From positions 1 to 64,000 of the forward strand of contig NZ_QRGR01000030.1 of the NCBI RefSeq assembly GCF_003367245.1: DNA of 64,000 nt, read 5' to 3'. Below the pieces are notes generated by a model. It was not told the DNA's origin, did not search any database, and was given only the letters and a program-made list of their open reading frames with translations. Origin of the DNA: Pontibacter diazotrophicus. GTDB taxonomy: Bacteria > Bacteroidota > Bacteroidia > Cytophagales > Hymenobacteraceae. Made by a program: the position numbers and the translations under genes. Position 1 is the stretch's first letter; every line of letters begins with the position of its first letter. Below are positions 25,636-35,547 of the stretch, in pieces.

Positions 25636-27078
25636 CTACCAAACATAAGTGCCCACTGCACCAACAGGTAATGAGCTGCTGAATTGCTGCTCTTTATAAC
25701 GGATGTTAAAGGTTTGCTCTGTTTTACCGTCGTTGAGCACGATAACAACCATTTGCCCATCTGGTGCCTGGTAGGCCACATTAGGCAGCGCCTCCGGAAT
25801 ATTGCTGGCGACACGAACAGCCCCCGGACGAACAAACTTAGAAGCATGCGCTATAATATAATAGGCAGGGTTACGGGTTGCTGTATTGCCATCGATGGTG
25901 ACAGCACCCAAACACTTTGTACAGCCGCCTTCCGTATGCGGCTTCTGATTAGGGTCGGCAGCCAGGTTCCATTCCAGCACATTCCGGGCCCAGTTGCGGG
26001 GAGCGCCAATAATCAGGTTTTTAACATGCCAGGCTAAATCGCCTGCGAAGTTACCCGGTGCACCTATCCACTGCTCGGTAAAATACAGGTTCTTGTCGGG
26101 GTGCGCCTCATGTACCTTCGTCAGGGCCTCTATATCACCGCCATATAAATGAAACGCGGAGCCATCCACATATTTTTTCACCTCCGGATCATCCATAATG
26201 CTAATCGGGTAATCCGGCCGGTCAGCGTTGTGGTCGTAGAGGATGATTTTTGTATCGATATTAGCAGCCTCAAAGGCAGGTCCTAGACTGTTCTTGATGA
26301 ACTCAGCCTGCTGCTCCGGCAGCATCAGCAAACTGGGGTTGTTGCCCGGGTGTAAGGGTTCATTCTGAATGGTGATAGCGTCTATGTCAATGCCTTCCTC
26401 CGCCATACCTTGTATGTATTTCACAAAATACCTGGCATAGGCATCGTGATACTCTGGTTTCAGGCTACCGCCCTTGGTGTTGTTATTGGTCTTCATCCAG
26501 GTAGGCGGCGACCAGGGGGAGCCCATAATCTTTATCTCCGGGTTGATGGCCAGTATCTCTTTCAGCACCGGGATAAGATGCGCCCGATCAGGTTCCAGGC
26601 TAAACCGATCCATGTTTGGGTCTGTTTCTCCGGTAGGCAAATCATTATAAGAAAACACGCTGTCGTCCAGGTCGGATGCGCCTATGCTTATGCGCAGGTA
26701 GCTGACGCCAATGTTGTCTTCGTCAGTGCGAAACAACTCCCCTAGCAAAGCCGCACGAGCCGCCGGCTCCATCTGGTGCAGTAGCATGGCGCTGCCACCT
26801 GTTAAAGTATACCCGAAGCCATCCATGGTCTGATACGTCTGCGCATCATTCACCTCAATTGTCGGAAACTGGTTGGTGCTGTCGCTGAAACGAAGTGCTG
26901 TGTTTTGCTTTTCGAATAAAGCAGACTTATCTGGCGTGGTCAGCCATAACGCTGCGCTGGCAGTAGCTGCAGGACTGCTGGTCTGGGTGGTAACGCTTTC
27001 CTGGCAGCCTGACAAGTAAGTGAGCAGCATTAAGAGCAAGGATAACCTGAGCGAAAGGTATTTAACTTTATAAAGCAT
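25636..27078 (-). CDS. GH30 family glycoside hydrolase, lipoprotein
   Basis: 480 residues from ATG 27076-27078. Signal with lipobox LSGC near residue 17 anchors it as a lipoprotein. The GH30 TIM barrel plus side beta-sandwich shows the family opening YQTMDGFGYTLTGGSA, acid/base in ITIQNEPLH (about residue 238) and nucleophile in LYFTEQWIG (about residue 336), and a C-terminal strand block APDGQMVVIVLN. GH30 members include glucosylceramidases, beta-1,6-glucanases and xylanases; with GH16 nearby a beta-glucan role is possible. Last gene of the minus-strand glycan island. Confidence 0.88.
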   Translation of the reverse strand: MLYKVKYLSLRLSLLLMLLTYLSGCQESVTTQTSSPAATASAALWLTTPDKSALFEKQNTALRFSDSTNQFPTIEVNDAQTYQTMDGFGYTLTGGSAMLLHQMEPAARAALLGELFRTDEDNIGVSYLRISIGASDLDDSVFSYNDLPTGETDPNMDRFSLEPDRAHLIPVLKEILAINPEIKIMGSPWSPPTWMKTNNNTKGGSLKPEYHDAYARYFVKYIQGMAEEGIDIDAITIQNEPLHPGNNPSLLMLPEQQAEFIKNSLGPAFEAANIDTKIILYDHNADRPDYPISIMDDPEVKKYVDGSAFHLYGGDIEALTKVHEAHPDKNLYFTEQWIGAPGNFAGDLAWHVKNLIIGAPRNWARNVLEWNLAADPNQKPHTEGGCTKCLGAVTIDGNTATRNPAYYIIAHASKFVRPGAVRVASNIPEALPNVAYQAPDGQMVVIVLNDGKTEQTFNIRYKEQQFSSSLPVGAVGTYVW

Positions 27079-27124
27079 ATTATTAACAACTGACGTTAGG
27101 CAACACCAGATTATATTTTGATTT

Positions 27125-27284
27125 AAGTCCCGGCGGGATATCCTATTAACAGCCTGATGGTCAGAAACCACCCATAGCTCCAACGGAGCGGCCTGTAAGC
27201 ATATCCCAAACAGGCCGCTCCGCTGGAGCTAAAGAATAGTGAGGCTCTTTTTCTATCAACAGGTCGTCCCGCTGGGACTCTTGG
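27125..27284. repeat. Nested inverted-repeat element
   Basis: Inner arms of 21 bp, AGCTCCAACGGAGCGGCCTG(T) (27176-27196) and its near-perfect complement (27210-27230, one G-T position). Outer arms contain AGTCCCGGCGGGA (about 27126-27138) and TCCCGCTGGGACT (about 27268-27280). The structure lies between the GH127 stop and the GH30 start, within the only 305-bp gap there. It resembles dispersed palindromic repeats of Cytophagales and would also act as a transcript hairpin. Confidence 0.65.
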
Positions 27285-27384
27285 GTGATGTCAGTACAAC
27301 TTTAGAAATTAAGCCCTTCGTCTGCCTTCGGCCTGCGGACAATAAACGGATGGCAGACTCTAAGCCACTCATATTACAGACAAC

Positions 27385-29748
27385 TCACTTTAACAGGCGA
27401 ACGCCATATACTCCTCCTGCAACAGAACCTTCCTGCGCAGCGAATTTCACCTCTAAGACCCCATTTGATGACTTAACAAGTTCCTCCGGGATGGCGTAGT
27501 CCGCATCAAAGAAAGTATCTCCCATTGCACCATCTAAACTGACAGACTTCAGGAGCGAACCATTTATATAAATATCAAAATGCCGGTCTTTGTCTAGTCC
27601 AAAATACGTCACGCGCAGCTTGCGGGCTTCTTTTTTTGTATCCTTGAGGTCGTAACTGAACCAGCCGCTGGCATGGCGCCAGTGTCGGTCCTGGTGCACA
27701 CCTGATTCAGTTTTCTCTCCCCGATAGTTATGGTCCGACTCCGGTTGCTGCTCTCCCGGTGCTACCTGGTCGATGGTACTGGCTTCCAGGGCCATTCTTG
27801 CTTCTTCCTCTTCGCGCAGCTTTTTCTTTCTGGCCTCCAACTCTTCGGGGCTGGATACGGGCCAGTACAGCATATAGCGTGTGTCGTGCACCTGGAAAAA
27901 AGGCACCAACTCCACATTCTTATATCTGTCAGAAGAAATAAGGCTGGAGGCCGTGAAAGTCATGGGTTTTCCTGCCACCGGTTTTAAGCCTGCTGCCAGG
28001 TTGTTACCCTCAGGCACCAGCACAGGGGCTCCTTCTATAGAATAATCCGGGCCGCTGGCAATGTGCCCCATGCGGCTGTCATCAGCTATCAGCCCTTCCA
28101 GGTCTGCTGAGTCTGTGGCGGCAGCCAGCACAATCGGGCCATGCACAAAAGAGACCCAGGGCGAATTATCAGGCAGGTACTCGGCCTTCGTTTCCATGGG
28201 CAGCGTAATGGAAACAATATCGCCTGATTTCCATTTTCGCTCCACTGTTACGTAAGAGGCCGCTGCTGATTTTATCTTTACCTCCTTGTTGTTCACACGC
28301 ACCTTTAGCCCATCTTTTTCTACCCAATACGGGCGACGGATGTGCAGGGCAAACTTCTGTGGCTTCTTCAGGTTTAGTTGTATTTCGGATGCTTCCTCAA
28401 AAGGAAAGCTGGTGCGCTGTATTACCTCTACTCCCCGCTCTTTCCAGTGAAGGCTGGATGGAATGAACAGGTTTACAAAAAGGTCTCTGTCGTTATGAGC
28501 GTAAATAAGCTCTCCATACTTGCCATGGTTTTCCAGACCTGAGCCAACACAGCACCAGAAAGCCTCTTCCGGCTGCGAATACACCCGGTAATGCCTTGGC
28601 CGCATTGGCGTGAAATAGACGAAACCTCCCCGTGTAGGGTGCTGCGAAGAGAGAATGTGGTTGTAGAGGCCCCGCTCGTAATAATCGATATAGGCAGGCG
28701 AGGCACTTGACAAATACAGTTGCTTTGTTAGCTTCAGCATGTTATACGTGTTGCATGTCTCCGGTCCTTCTTTCGACTCTACCATAGAGGAAAAATCGCT
28801 GGATGGGTGAAAATGCTCCCTTACGCTGTTACCACCAATAGATACTGTTCTGTTATTGACAACTTCATCCCAGAAAAACGCGGCAGCATCTGCCCATGGC
28901 TGATCTCCCGCTACCTCAGCCACTCGCTTGTACCCGATAACTTTTGGGATTTGTGTGTTGGCGTGCAAGCCGTTTAATTGATCCTTTTCAGCCAGCAGCG
29001 GCTCAAGTATGGAACGATGGGAGAACCGGCGGGCAAGTTCCAGGTATTTCCTGTCACCGGTGATTTCTGCCACATCCGCAAATACTTCATTCATGCCACC
29101 GTGCTCACTGCGCAGCATGTCCTGTATTTGCTCGTCCGAAAGGTCAGCTGTGAGAGTTAGGCACCAATCAGAAAGCTTGATCAGCATTTCTTTTGCTTTT
29201 TCGTTTCCAGCAAACAGGTAAGCGTCCCGCAATCCAGCGTAAGTCTTGTGAATATTATACCAGGGCACCCACTTATCGTTCAGGGAAAACGTTTCAGCAT
29301 CGATGTTTCCTTTCGCAATTTCCTGCCACATCGCTTCGCCACCCGGCACACCCCCAACATAGCCGTTCCCGTTCTTCTGCTGGCAGGCCTCCAACTGGTC
29401 CACCATGTAGTTGAGCCTTTGCAGGAGTTCCTCGTTACCTGTTGCAGCATACATCAGGGAAAGCGCCGTGAGGTAATGGCCGCCTATGTGGCCGTCAAGA
29501 CCTGTGTTTTCCCAGTTGCCATAGGATTTTGCTTTGGTCTCTATTCCAGCCTCCCGCAGGTAAGGCGCCAGCAGCCTGTCCGGGTCCAACGCCAGGATGT
29601 AAGCCATATCTGTCTGCTGCGCCTGCTTAAAAGGACTTTCCAGCAAAGTAACAGAAGAAAGAGGAAAGCTTTTAAGCTGGCTGGTTTGACTGTAACCAAC
29701 AACTGGCACCAGAAATAAAAGAATATAACTCAGAAACCGCATCTTCAT
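27385..29748 (-). CDS. GH127 beta-L-arabinofuranosidase (DUF1680) with C-terminal domain
   Basis: 787 residues with signal peptide (ILLFLVPVVGYSQ). Family GH127: an (alpha/alpha)6 barrel with PYLREAGIETKAKSYGNWE near residue 60 and the zinc/thiolate site EAFWCCVGSGLENHGKYG near residue 398, whose Cys is the unusual catalytic nucleophile. A beta-sandwich follows, then a C-terminal domain (about residues 630-787, ending YGVRLLK) that looks like a carbohydrate-binding DUF6805-type module. It removes beta-L-arabinofuranose, as from pectic side chains or hydroxyproline-rich glycoproteins. Start could be ATG 29748 or two codons later. Confidence 0.9.
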   Translation of the reverse strand: MKMRFLSYILLFLVPVVGYSQTSQLKSFPLSSVTLLESPFKQAQQTDMAYILALDPDRLLAPYLREAGIETKAKSYGNWENTGLDGHIGGHYLTALSLMYAATGNEELLQRLNYMVDQLEACQQKNGNGYVGGVPGGEAMWQEIAKGNIDAETFSLNDKWVPWYNIHKTYAGLRDAYLFAGNEKAKEMLIKLSDWCLTLTADLSDEQIQDMLRSEHGGMNEVFADVAEITGDRKYLELARRFSHRSILEPLLAEKDQLNGLHANTQIPKVIGYKRVAEVAGDQPWADAAAFFWDEVVNNRTVSIGGNSVREHFHPSSDFSSMVESKEGPETCNTYNMLKLTKQLYLSSASPAYIDYYERGLYNHILSSQHPTRGGFVYFTPMRPRHYRVYSQPEEAFWCCVGSGLENHGKYGELIYAHNDRDLFVNLFIPSSLHWKERGVEVIQRTSFPFEEASEIQLNLKKPQKFALHIRRPYWVEKDGLKVRVNNKEVKIKSAAASYVTVERKWKSGDIVSITLPMETKAEYLPDNSPWVSFVHGPIVLAAATDSADLEGLIADDSRMGHIASGPDYSIEGAPVLVPEGNNLAAGLKPVAGKPMTFTASSLISSDRYKNVELVPFFQVHDTRYMLYWPVSSPEELEARKKKLREEEEARMALEASTIDQVAPGEQQPESDHNYRGEKTESGVHQDRHWRHASGWFSYDLKDTKKEARKLRVTYFGLDKDRHFDIYINGSLLKSVSLDGAMGDTFFDADYAIPEELVKSSNGVLEVKFAAQEGSVAGGVYGVRLLK

Positions 29749-29837
29749 CTTATTAATAATTTATGAGGTGTGTACATTATCGCCAAAGACAACCAGGCTG
29801 CCATAGAAAATGTAAACTATACACTTAAAGATACAAC

Positions 29838-29888
29838 AAATCCCATACTTATAGAAACGGGGTTTCTCTTTCTATAAGTATGGGATTT
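29838..29888 (-). terminator. Terminator between the GH16 and GH127 genes
   Basis: AAATCCCATACTTATAGAAA and its exact complement form a 20-bp stem around an 11-nt loop. It follows the GH16 gene in the direction of transcription, so GH127 likely has its own promoter. Confidence 0.8.
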
Positions 29889-29969
29889 ATTATGAAGATT
29901 TTCGCCCCTGGTCACCACACAAAATAATGCATATCAACTCCCTCAGGTACTACAGCTTCTGATTTTAAA

Positions 29970-30857
29970 TTACTTCTCAATCATTTCATACACCCGCACA
30001 TAATCGACCTCCATTGACTGTGGGTATACAGCAGGATCAACGCCCTCTGCTCCGCCCCAGTTACCTCCTACTGCAATGTTCATCAGGAAGTGGAATTTCT
30101 TATCGAAAGGCCATTCTTCGAAACCTTTGCCTTCGTTAATAAATTCGAACACGGGCTGGTCGTCTATATACCCTCTGATGGCGTACGGGGTCCAGTCGAC
30201 GCGGTACAGGTGAAATGCTGTGCTTGCAGTTTCAATTATTTTGCTTTTACCTTTCTGGGTATTTTTACCATGGTTATAGGCTTCGGTATGCACCGTGATG
30301 TGTACCCTGTTCTGGTCGTAGCCCACGTGCTCCATAATGTCTATCTCCCCGGACTTTGGCCAGCCGCCATAGGCCCAATCGGTTGGAAGCATCCAAAGGG
30401 CGGGCCAGGTGCCCCTGCCTGTCGGAAGTTTTGCTTTTATCTCGAACCTGCCGTACAGAAAGTCCCCTTTGTCTTTAGACACCAATCTGGCAGATGTGTA
30501 TTCTTTGCCCTGCATGTTTTCTTTGCGTGCTGTGATTTTCAATGTGCCGTCTGCTACATTGGAGTTGCTCCTGCTGTCGGTATAGTACTGCAGTTCATTG
30601 TTCCCCCAGCCACTGCCGCCAATATCGTAACCCCACTTAGCAGGGTCCGGCTCCCCGGTATAGTTAAACTCATCGGCCCAGACAGGAGTGGTTTCAAAAG
30701 ACCAGTTCTTATCCACCGGTACCTGGGGCTTGGGTGCCGTAATGATTGGTCCCGGAGCTTCTGATTTTGAACCGCAGGATATTGCAAGCAATGCAAAGCA
30801 GAGCAGCGCAGTCCGTTTAAATACCACTTGTCGTTTACTTTCTCTTATAGTAGCCAT
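29970..30857 (-). CDS. GH16 family beta-glucanase, lipoprotein
   Basis: 295 residues. Lipoprotein signal with lipobox AISCG near residue 28. The GH16 jelly-roll shows W-A-D-E-F-N-Y early, a metal/aromatic GGSGWGNNELQYYTDS segment, and the catalytic signature GEIDIMEHVG near residue 174 (E-x-D-x-x-E) with nucleophile and acid/base Glu. The subfamily looks laminarinase-like (endo-beta-1,3-glucanase). C-terminus AVGGNWGGAEGVDP...MEVDYVRVYE is canonical. Confidence 0.92.
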   Translation of the reverse strand: MATIRESKRQVVFKRTALLCFALLAISCGSKSEAPGPIITAPKPQVPVDKNWSFETTPVWADEFNYTGEPDPAKWGYDIGGSGWGNNELQYYTDSRSNSNVADGTLKITARKENMQGKEYTSARLVSKDKGDFLYGRFEIKAKLPTGRGTWPALWMLPTDWAYGGWPKSGEIDIMEHVGYDQNRVHITVHTEAYNHGKNTQKGKSKIIETASTAFHLYRVDWTPYAIRGYIDDQPVFEFINEGKGFEEWPFDKKFHFLMNIAVGGNWGGAEGVDPAVYPQSMEVDYVRVYEMIEK

Positions 30858-30938
30858 ATGTATGGGTTGGATTTACCTGGCAACAGGCTTTCTGAGCAGT
30901 ATCGTTCATGAAGCCTTGCGCTATATTCCAATTGTTCT

Positions 30939-31211
30939 CTAGTAAAACAGGCCAGAACCCTGCGAAAGATTCTGGCCTGTTTCTGATTTAGGACATTTTC
31001 CTTCTACTCTGATATCATCAATAAAGAAGATGCCCGGAATGAAGTTTCCTTCTCCACCGACAGAACTAATTTGAACAGGGTTCAAATCAGTTCTGTCGGC
31101 GTAAGGGCTGAAGTCAAACTCCAGTTCTACCCATGAGTCAGGCGCTGTTATAAATGTGCATAAAGGATGCAGCCGCCCAAGATTCACATTAACCTCTACA
31201 GCAAATGCAGT
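30939..31211 (-). pseudogene. Remnant of a carbohydrate-binding-module-like domain
   Basis: An 80-90-residue open stretch on the minus strand reads SWVELEFDFSPYADRTDLN...GNFIPGIFFIDDIRVEG, the typical last strands of CBM4/9- or similar beta-sandwich modules (F-x-D-D-I/R ending). It has no start codon context, no signal peptide and no catalytic partner in frame; it begins right after the stop of the GH106 gene. It is most likely the tail of a deleted enzyme. The last residues run into the following terminator hairpin. Confidence 0.5.
30945..30982 (-). terminator. Terminator downstream of the GH106 gene and remnant
   Basis: AAACAGGCCAGAA (30945-30957) pairs with TTCTGGCCTGTTT (30970-30982), 12-nt loop. 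Confidence 0.75.
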
Positions 31212-31221
31212 CCCTGCTCCC

Positions 31222-34200
31222 TCACCCTTTCAACACGTAATCAGCTAATGGCTTATGTAATGCTGTCCGCAACACCACCGGCCCTACCAGGCCAGACTCC
31301 AGTAAGGGAGAGTCTTTGTTGTAGTGTTTCCAGGTAGTAAAGGCGACTCTGCCGTTGTCAGGCTTTGGCTTGCCTTCTTTATACCATTCCGGCAACTGCT
31401 TTATGGCGCCACCACTCAGGCTGGCAAAGCCACTGCCGCCGGCACCTGGTGTATAATCGTTTACATCAGGCAACTGCTCATCACCTATCAGGCGGTTAGG
31501 CCATAGGTTTGTCACCCTGATTTCAAGACTGTTTGATCCCGCTTTCACAGTATCTGACACGTCTACGCGATAAGGCCGCTTCCATAGAACGCCCAAATCT
31601 TTTCCGTTCATCAGTACCTGTGCCATTACTTCCACCTGCCCCAGGTCCAGGAACAAACGCTGGTCCCTGGTCTTTACGGCTGAGATATTGTTTGCCTGCA
31701 CATCAAAGGTTTTGTGGTAGGCAGCAGTGCCGGAGAAGTATTTTACGCCATCCTGAGAGTGTTGGTGCAGCGACATAAGCTGGGGTAAGGTAACACTTGC
31801 GGGCGCCCCCAGGTCTGGCGGAAAGTTTACCATCCATGGTCCTGATAGTTGCTGCTGCTTACCAAGTCCTGAGACCTGCAAATTAATACTGCGTCCGGCG
31901 CTGTCATGCAGCGTATAGCGGCCATCCTGCCAGAAGAGCAGCCCTGGTTTTCCGCTGCCGAACATTTCTACTGAAGGCATTTCCTGCCGTACCGGCACGT
32001 TTTGTATAGCCAACTGCTGAATATGCTCCTCACTTACGGCCTCACTCAGGAGTTCTGGCTCCGTCATATCTCCATTATAATAGGAGGCTCCCTCCTCCAG
32101 GAAAGCCTGCCCCAATCCCGGATGCACCATGTCGCCGCTTCCTTTTCCCTTCTCCACCAGCTTCCCGTTCACATAAACCGAGGGTACATTGTCCTGATAA
32201 ACCAGTGCCACGTGGCTCCACCCTGAGATAGAGACAGGCGCAGCAAGCGCCAGCGTTGGCTTCCCCGCTCCGTGCTCCCACACCGCCACGCCGTTGCGGC
32301 CTACCGCGAGTCCAGCCGTAGCGTGCCCCGGCCCGTACTGCGTCTCGCCCGAAGGAGGATAAATGGAGTAGTAGTCTGTCCAGGGATCTTTGATATTGTC
32401 CATAAAATTTTGAGTACTGAGCATCACGTTGAACTCTGGCTTGGCCCAGAAGCTGATCGTGAAGTTGCCCGATACATCCTTATAAAGCTTCCGTGGCTCC
32501 TTCGGAAAAGGCTTGGTGCTGAGCAAGGGGGTATTGCCCTTTAGCACCGCCTGCACATGCCGCGCCGGGGCTGGTGTGCGAAACACAACGAATACCGAAC
32601 CGGAAGGCTCTAACTGCACCGGCACGCACACCTGCTCACCTATCTGCTCATAAATACTTACTGGTGTCATCATGCCTGTATCGGCATCCCACAATTCAGG
32701 CTGCATGCCTTTCACGCGGAAAGTACACACCAGATTCTCCTGCTTCCTTCTCTGGTTAGCCAGGAAATAAATATCTGTACCATCGATATGGCGGTGAATA
32801 TAGGTGATGGGGGCATCGCCTGAGCGGGAGGATACCTGGAAATCAGGTTTTAGCGCCAGCGCATCCAGTATTGTCTGCAGTGGCTGGCCCCAATATACGC
32901 GGCCCCGGCCTACAGTATGCTTAATGGTGGTACCGCTGCCATTGCCCCATAAATTTGCTGTAATGCTATCAAATTCAGACCGATTATCTGGATAGCCCTG
33001 CAGCCCCAGCGTGTACTCTGGCTTTGGGCCAATAAGTATCATTCCTTGGTTCACTAGTTCCTGCAACTTCCGCAGGAGCGCTACTGTGATACCTTTCGGC
33101 TCCTGGAGCACCAATGCTCTGTAACTCATGCCGTCCGGCAACGTGATATGGCCGTTTTCCACCTTCACGCGCTTCATGATTACCTCGGCATTTATCAGGT
33201 CATAATCGTAACCTTCCGGCGGCGGCGGGTTCAGTTCACTCCTATCCACTACCGTGTACCCGCCGGGGCTCTCGCTGGTGAAGTAGGCCAGGTCTGCCAC
33301 AAACAGCCCCTGCTGCAGTAGACTCTGGCAACGGGTCAGGTAACTTATCCACGACTTGCCTGGCTCCCACCAGGTATTGGTGCGATCAAAGTGAATGCCC
33401 CAGGGGCCCATGGTCATACCGGGTTTGGCAGTAGGGTGCGGCTGATGCGCGAAGCGGTGAAAGACAATCCGGTTCAGACCCTCCGTAAATTTTTTATCGC
33501 CTAAAGCCTTCATAGCGAAAGGATATTCCTGCCATCTGGCAGACTCAGGTTCGCCTGTGAAGGACTCTGCCGCTATCACCTGCTGCCCGTTTACGTGCGC
33601 AATGGAGGCAGACAGTTTCATGGTCCTGCGCATGGTCCAGTTATTCTGAAATATTGTGGAGAGACTGTTCCAGAACTCACCCAGATTTATATCCATCCTT
33701 GCTCCAATCTGCATTTCCTCCATTGGTCCCCTGTCATAAGGCTGCGAATAGGAGATAATGCCGTGCTGGTGGCACAGGTCAGTAAATTTACCATAGTAGT
33801 TATCGGCCATCAGGTCTGCCTGCGAGCGGCGCAGGTCCCAGAGGAAACGGTTTGTTTCTTCCACGCTACCAACCACGCGGCCTGTCATAGCAGGCAGGTA
33901 CTTCAGCAGGTCGTAGCCCATCCGTTTCCTGAATTCCTGTTCAAATCCGGGAGTCCAGTTCTGCATGCCCACCTCGTAACTATCAATCAGCAGGCCCACT
34001 TTACCTTTTGTTGCCAGCGGGTGCAGCGAGGGCAACAGTTCTTCCATCATCTTATTGAAATGAAACTCAATGGCCTCTGCACTATACTTATCACACTCCA
34101 GCCCTACACCGGCATCGGGAGCAGAGCGGTTCAGGGTGCCCATGGAGGTAAAGCCAATGCGCAGGATCGTCCAGTTTCCTGCAGGCGCTTTCCACTTCAG

Positions 34201-35325
34201 CTGCCCGTTTTTGTCCATGTATTTCGTAATATCCATCACGCGGTTCAGGTCAATGAAGGATGAAGCTGTCATTTCCTTTCTGCCGTCAGGTGTGTCAGTA
34301 ACGCCGTCGCCGGTGAACCTGTAGTTCGCTTTCTTCATCCAGTCCTCCAGGCGGGGAGCGCCGGAGAATCGCACCTGCGCATACTGCCTTGCCTTAGGTG
34401 ATATCAGCCGGAAGTATTTGGCGCTGGTGGCAGGAAATTCGGCGAACATCAGGGCCTCTTCTTCAGATCGCCCCATTTCAGCAGCTGAAGTAATAGGCGA
34501 TACCTGCCGGAACCGTACTCCATCGTTGGAAGCTTCCAGTATAAGATCTCCTTCCTGACCACCGCCCCAGCCCCCTGAGCTTATGGGTGAACCAACAAGC
34601 GTTAGAGAACGCGCCTCATATGATTCCCTGAACTCAAATTGGAGATAGGCAGGCTGGCCATCTGCCCCCGGCTGAACAGCCACTCCCTCCGAGCCCTTCC
34701 CCGTCAGCTGTTTTAGCGTAACTGGGCCGCTGCTGGAGGTAACGCTTTTCAACAGTTCTTGCTGAGGTGCCTCTCCCTGCAGCGAGGGGTAGGCCACTAC
34801 AGCCACATCGCGGTAGTAGCCCAGGTTGGTAAACGGTTGGGGCAATGTTCTTTTAATTCTTCTGCCGCCCCTGACACTGTCCTCGCTCCAGGTAAACTGC
34901 TGCATCGAAAGCTCGGGTGTTATCCAGGGACCTCCACTCGACGACCAGCCCGGGCAGTTGTGCATGGTGAACTCCAGGCCAAGCCTGTCGGCTTCCCGGA
35001 TAGCATGCTTTTTAAGTTCAAGCCACTCCGGGCTCAGGTATTTAACAGGACCTTCCACGATGCCGGTGCCTGCATCAAAATTCTGAAACCCGCCCACACC
35101 AATGCGCTCCATGGCTTCCAGATCCAGGGTGATGCCTTCTTTCGTTACATTCCCGTTCATCCAGTGCCACCAGGTATGGGGGCGGGCCGATGCTGCTGGC
35201 CTTATAAAACTCTCTTCTAAACCTGACTGCGGATTCTGCCGCAAGGTCTGGAATATACCTGCCGGGGTGATAAGGGTCAGTAGCCCGGCGGCACTGGTGT
35301 TTTTCAGGAATGTTCTTCTTTTCAT
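31222..35325 (-). CDS. GH106-type alpha-L-rhamnosidase with inserted LamG domain
   Basis: 1367 residues from ATG 35323-35325, giving a twin-arginine-like signal (MKRRTFLKNTSAAGLLTLI). The GH106 catalytic region opens with FIRPAASARPHTWWHWMNG and GVGGFQNFDAG and runs to about residue 900. A LamG/concanavalin-type domain (about 955-1110: FTISFWAKPEFN ... WSHVALVYQDNVPSVYVNGK) is inserted before a C-terminal GH2-like jelly-roll (about 1180-1290: LFLDLGQVEVMAQVLMNGKD...SNSLEIRVTNLWPNRLIGD). GH106 enzymes cut rhamnose from rhamnogalacturonan. Export through Tat or Sec cannot be settled from sequence. Confidence 0.88.
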   Translation of the reverse strand: MKRRTFLKNTSAAGLLTLITPAGIFQTLRQNPQSGLEESFIRPAASARPHTWWHWMNGNVTKEGITLDLEAMERIGVGGFQNFDAGTGIVEGPVKYLSPEWLELKKHAIREADRLGLEFTMHNCPGWSSSGGPWITPELSMQQFTWSEDSVRGGRRIKRTLPQPFTNLGYYRDVAVVAYPSLQGEAPQQELLKSVTSSSGPVTLKQLTGKGSEGVAVQPGADGQPAYLQFEFRESYEARSLTLVGSPISSGGWGGGQEGDLILEASNDGVRFRQVSPITSAAEMGRSEEEALMFAEFPATSAKYFRLISPKARQYAQVRFSGAPRLEDWMKKANYRFTGDGVTDTPDGRKEMTASSFIDLNRVMDITKYMDKNGQLKWKAPAGNWTILRIGFTSMGTLNRSAPDAGVGLECDKYSAEAIEFHFNKMMEELLPSLHPLATKGKVGLLIDSYEVGMQNWTPGFEQEFRKRMGYDLLKYLPAMTGRVVGSVEETNRFLWDLRRSQADLMADNYYGKFTDLCHQHGIISYSQPYDRGPMEEMQIGARMDINLGEFWNSLSTIFQNNWTMRRTMKLSASIAHVNGQQVIAAESFTGEPESARWQEYPFAMKALGDKKFTEGLNRIVFHRFAHQPHPTAKPGMTMGPWGIHFDRTNTWWEPGKSWISYLTRCQSLLQQGLFVADLAYFTSESPGGYTVVDRSELNPPPPEGYDYDLINAEVIMKRVKVENGHITLPDGMSYRALVLQEPKGITVALLRKLQELVNQGMILIGPKPEYTLGLQGYPDNRSEFDSITANLWGNGSGTTIKHTVGRGRVYWGQPLQTILDALALKPDFQVSSRSGDAPITYIHRHIDGTDIYFLANQRRKQENLVCTFRVKGMQPELWDADTGMMTPVSIYEQIGEQVCVPVQLEPSGSVFVVFRTPAPARHVQAVLKGNTPLLSTKPFPKEPRKLYKDVSGNFTISFWAKPEFNVMLSTQNFMDNIKDPWTDYYSIYPPSGETQYGPGHATAGLAVGRNGVAVWEHGAGKPTLALAAPVSISGWSHVALVYQDNVPSVYVNGKLVEKGKGSGDMVHPGLGQAFLEEGASYYNGDMTEPELLSEAVSEEHIQQLAIQNVPVRQEMPSVEMFGSGKPGLLFWQDGRYTLHDSAGRSINLQVSGLGKQQQLSGPWMVNFPPDLGAPASVTLPQLMSLHQHSQDGVKYFSGTAAYHKTFDVQANNISAVKTRDQRLFLDLGQVEVMAQVLMNGKDLGVLWKRPYRVDVSDTVKAGSNSLEIRVTNLWPNRLIGDEQLPDVNDYTPGAGGSGFASLSGGAIKQLPEWYKEGKPKPDNGRVAFTTWKHYNKDSPLLESGLVGPVVLRTALHKPLADYVLKG

Positions 35326-35547
35326 GTGTTCTGATGATGGGTGTGCAGGTGTTAGCCTCAAACGCTCATGTGTTCACCTGCGGTTAATAGCGATAAGCCT
35401 TGAGTTTCGATCTTTCAGGATGCTTACAAGCGATTCTAAATATAGGAGTAAGATGTGGTGCAGCTATGCTGTACTGTCCTGTGAATTTCAGGATACCTGG
35501 AGATTTATAACCAAGACAGTCCAGAACCGGCCTCATATCCAGGGCTA

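Noticed and set aside
25566..25847. 93-codon minus-strand frame overlapping the end of the GH30 gene
   Set aside because: It overlaps the well-supported GH30 reading frame almost entirely and has no domain.
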